A stretch of DNA of 5,953 nt from a bacterium (GTDB lineage: Archaea; Nanobdellota; Nanobdellia; Pacearchaeales; GW2011-AR1): the NCBI GenBank assembly GCA_030588935.1, contig JAUUWR010000059.1:1-5953 (forward strand), read 5' to 3'. The notes under the pieces are model-generated. The model was not told the DNA's origin, made no database searches, and saw nothing but the letters and a program-made list of their open reading frames with translations. A program made the position numbers and the translations under genes. Of this stretch, positions 4,842 to 5,953 are shown in pieces. Position 1 is the stretch's first letter; the number at the start of each line of letters is the position of its first letter.

Positions 4842-5465
4842 ATGACTGTAGAATTTTCTCTCTATGAATTTTGTAAGGATTTTAGATATAGAAGACGATT
4901 CAAAAAATACTTGAAAAAGAATATTTTTCTTGATACTTTCGCTTTTTGTCTTATTATATTAGGGAAATTTGATTATACTCAAAAATATAACACCTTAGCA
5001 GGAGACCAGAATAATCATATATTCATGAACATATCAACTTATAAAAAATTGATAAGGTTTGTTGAAATATATAAAGGCAGATTAATTATTACACCAGAAG
5101 TGGTAAGTGAAAGTTTAAGACATATATTTGAAGCTATTGAAAACAAATATGGTTTTGCATCAAATAAAAAACAAATAGAAGGAGAATTTGCTGATTTTTT
5201 GCAAGACGAAATTAAATTATTTCATGAAAAACATCCTCTAATAAAAGAAACTTTGACCCATAACTGGATAAAAGAAATTGAACATCATAAACTAAGGGAC
5301 AGATTTGAAATTGGTGAATTATCAATTTTTGTTGAGTCAGATAAATGTAAATATAATGCAATTATAACTAAAGATTTGTATAAAAAGAATAAAAAAGGAG
5401 AATATTGTAATCTTCAAGATACAATAATCATACAACTTAATATCCTATCTACAATTTCTTTATAA
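4842..5465 (+). CDS. Divergent PIN-like nuclease domain protein, candidate toxin
   Basis: Protein of 207 residues, longer than typical VapC (about 130). Its layout follows the PIN fold: strand plus Asp31 in NIFLDTFAFCLIILG; strand plus Glu90 in LIITPEVVSESLRHI; Glu156/Glu159 in RFEIGELSIFVES; and strand plus Asp178 in NAIITKDLYKK, then a final strand-helix LQDTIIIQLNIL. These would form the metal-binding acidic site of an RNase. The third acidic position is Glu rather than the usual Asp, so the assignment is structural inference. Extra segments are a basic N-terminus (FRYRRRFKKYLKK) and a charged helical insert at about 97-150. It starts 2 nt after the upstream 138-residue gene, so translation is coupled. 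It differs clearly from the VapC at the left edge. Confidence 0.7.
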   Translation: MTVEFSLYEFCKDFRYRRRFKKYLKKNIFLDTFAFCLIILGKFDYTQKYNTLAGDQNNHIFMNISTYKKLIRFVEIYKGRLIITPEVVSESLRHIFEAIENKYGFASNKKQIEGEFADFLQDEIKLFHEKHPLIKETLTHNWIKEIEHHKLRDRFEIGELSIFVESDKCKYNAIITKDLYKKNKKGEYCNLQDTIIIQLNILSTISL

Positions 5466-5492
5466 AAATTAATCCCTTTCTTGCTTAAAAAT
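5464..5492. terminator. Possible bidirectional termination region between convergent genes
   Basis: The 27-nt gap between two convergent genes holds A/T runs that read as TTTTT on the minus strand (5464-5468 and 5486-5490). A T-rich tract follows on the plus strand from about 5496. Both could act as archaeal U-tract terminators; no hairpin is evident. Confidence 0.3.
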
Positions 5493-5648
5493 CTAATTTT
5501 CCTCTTTTTCTGTAAATAACTTTCTCAAAGCAAAATTAACAACTTGAGCCCTGCTTCTTAAGTCCAATTCAGGATGTTCTTTAATATAATCATTAATTGC
5601 TTTAGCTAAACCTTCTGGAACTGAAATATTAACATATCTTATCCTCAT
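5493..5648 (-). CDS. Ribbon-helix-helix DNA-binding protein
   Basis: A 51-residue protein with the ribbon-helix-helix pattern: strand RIRYVNISVPEGL (residues 2-14), helix AKAINDYIKEHPEL (15-28), turn and helix LRSRAQVVNFALRKLF (30-45). Such proteins dimerise through the strand, which enters the major groove of short palindromes; they act as repressors, antitoxins or plasmid copy-control proteins. Small archaeal regulators starting 'MrirYVnvsvP..la..id' and containing 'SRaqvV..AlR' are common. The start is set by a GGAGGT Shine-Dalgarno 9 nt upstream. Two related palindromes flank its TATA box, suggesting autorepression. It diverges from an exported-protein gene and has no partner toxin on its own strand. 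Confidence 0.85.
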   Translation of the reverse strand: MRIRYVNISVPEGLAKAINDYIKEHPELDLRSRAQVVNFALRKLFTEKEEN

Positions 5649-5657
5649 ACTTTTTCT

Positions 5658-5663
5658 ACCTCC
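5658..5663 (-). promoter_or_regulatory. Strong Shine-Dalgarno of the ribbon-helix-helix gene
   Basis: Minus-strand GGAGGT lies 9 nt before the ATG at 5648 and fixes the start of this short gene. It implies a leader of about 30 nt, in contrast to the apparently leaderless genes elsewhere in the window. Confidence 0.85.
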
Positions 5664-5680
5664 TTTTCTAAAGCAATTTT

Positions 5681-5696
5681 CATTTAATATTAAACG
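5681..5696. promoter_or_regulatory. Operator-like palindrome 2 (promoter-proximal)
   Basis: CATTTAATATTAAACG contains a perfect 12-bp palindrome, TTTAATATTAAA (5683-5694). It lies where the ribbon-helix-helix gene should start transcription and shares the core TTAATATT with the palindrome at 5718-5733, 37 bp away centre to centre. The likely ligand is the ribbon-helix-helix protein itself. Confidence 0.5.
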
Positions 5697-5701
5697 ACAG
5701 C

Positions 5702-5709
5702 TTTATAAA
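5702..5709. promoter_or_regulatory. Symmetric TATA box in the divergent intergenic region
   Basis: TTTATAAA is its own reverse complement. Read leftwards it would start the ribbon-helix-helix mRNA near 5678, giving a leader with the GGAGGT. Read rightwards it would start near 5732, giving a leader of about 68 nt for the exported-protein gene. It may serve either or both directions; the flanking purine-rich AAAAACCA on the minus strand slightly favours leftward use. Confidence 0.5.
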
Positions 5710-5717
5710 TGGTTTTT

Positions 5718-5733
5718 CACTTAATATTGAGTG
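5718..5733. promoter_or_regulatory. Operator-like palindrome 1 (distal)
   Basis: CACTTAATATTGAGTG is a 16-bp inverted repeat with 7 of 8 base pairs symmetric. It shares TTAATATT with the site at 5681-5696. It overlaps the region just upstream of a rightward transcription start, so one regulator could control both divergent genes. Confidence 0.5.
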
Positions 5734-5785
5734 ATAGGGTGATGGCACTTCAGAGCCTAATTCTGAGAAATTTAATTGAATGTAA

Positions 5786-5791
5786 GGAGGT
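5786..5791 (+). promoter_or_regulatory. Strong Shine-Dalgarno of the exported-protein gene
   Basis: GGAGGT lies 8 nt before the GTG at 5800 and 14 nt before the ATG at 5806. The spacing favours GTG as the start. Confidence 0.8.
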
Positions 5792-5799
5792 TTAAATAA

Positions 5800-5953
5800 G
5801 TGAAAATGAAAAAACTAGCTATTTTAGTTGGGATATTATTTTTATTAACTACACTTATTTCAGCTACAGAGGTAGATTTGTTTATGCCTGAAAAAAACAC
5901 AGTTTTTACAACAAATGAACCAGTATTAATCGGTATCAAAGTAACAGGAAGCG
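5800..5953 (+). CDS. Exported protein, N-terminal part only (runs off the right edge)
   Basis: Only the first 51 codons are present. The N-terminus is a signal peptide: KMKKLAILVGILFLLTTLIS, with likely cleavage near SAT|EV. The mature part begins EVDLFMPEKNTVFTTNEPVL and continues IGIKVTG, resembling the first strand of an immunoglobulin-like extracellular domain, but too little is visible to name a family. The start is GTG at 5800 because a GGAGGT lies 8 nt upstream; the in-frame ATG at 5806 would be too far from it. It is divergent from the ribbon-helix-helix gene and may share its control region. Confidence 0.8.
   Translation, partial: MKMKKLAILVGILFLLTTLISATEVDLFMPEKNTVFTTNEPVLIGIKVTGS

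Noticed and set aside
5748..5775. TCAGA...TCTGA inverted repeat as a terminator or riboswitch stem
   Set aside because: The stem is only about 5 bp with a 7-nt loop, no U tract follows it, and no known riboswitch pattern is recognisable.

Overview
The window looks like AT-rich archaeal DNA, possibly from the DPANN superphylum (for example Woesearchaeota or Pacearchaeota); the lineage is an inference. The archaeal signs are TATA boxes centred about 25-28 nt upstream of start codons with no room for a leader, very small tightly packed or overlapping genes, AGA/AGG-dominated arginine codons, a tRNA gene without encoded CCA, and archaeal-style VapB/VapC proteins. Only two genes, at the right end, carry a strong Shine-Dalgarno (GGAGGT).

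Layout. (1) 1-640, minus strand: a vapBC toxin-antitoxin pair (AbrB-type antitoxin, then a PIN-domain toxin that runs off the left edge), driven by a TATA box for a leaderless mRNA. (2) 641-2553: a segment bounded by an intact tRNA-Cys(GCA) gene on the right and an exact 33-nt copy of the 3' part of that tRNA on the left, both on the minus strand. This is the geometry left when an element integrates into the 3' end of a tRNA gene. Between them lie a large secreted protein with GLUG-type repeats and a calcium-binding-like Asp-rich segment, and a 40-residue minus-strand ORF; no integrase is visible. (3) 2554-3710: an IS4/IS5-type DDE transposase gene with its own promoter and no recognisable terminal inverted repeats. 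(4) 3718-4361: a leaderless operon of three very small genes: an AbrB-like protein, a winged-helix protein, and a 53-residue extremely basic protein overlapping the winged-helix gene by 23 nt. A 23-bp tandem duplication sits on the junction of the first two. (5) 4391-5465: a second leaderless operon, an unrecognised 138-residue protein followed 2 nt later by a divergent PIN-like nuclease; it is a candidate undescribed toxin-antitoxin pair. (6) 5493-5953: a minus-strand ribbon-helix-helix regulator with two related palindromes flanking its TATA box, diverging from a signal-peptide protein cut by the right edge.

Taken together this is an accessory region rich in toxin-antitoxin-like modules, small DNA-binding proteins and mobile-DNA traces, next to two exported proteins. 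The best candidates for something undescribed are the 138-residue/PIN pair, the three-gene DNA-binding operon with its duplicated junction, and the tRNA-Cys-bounded segment.
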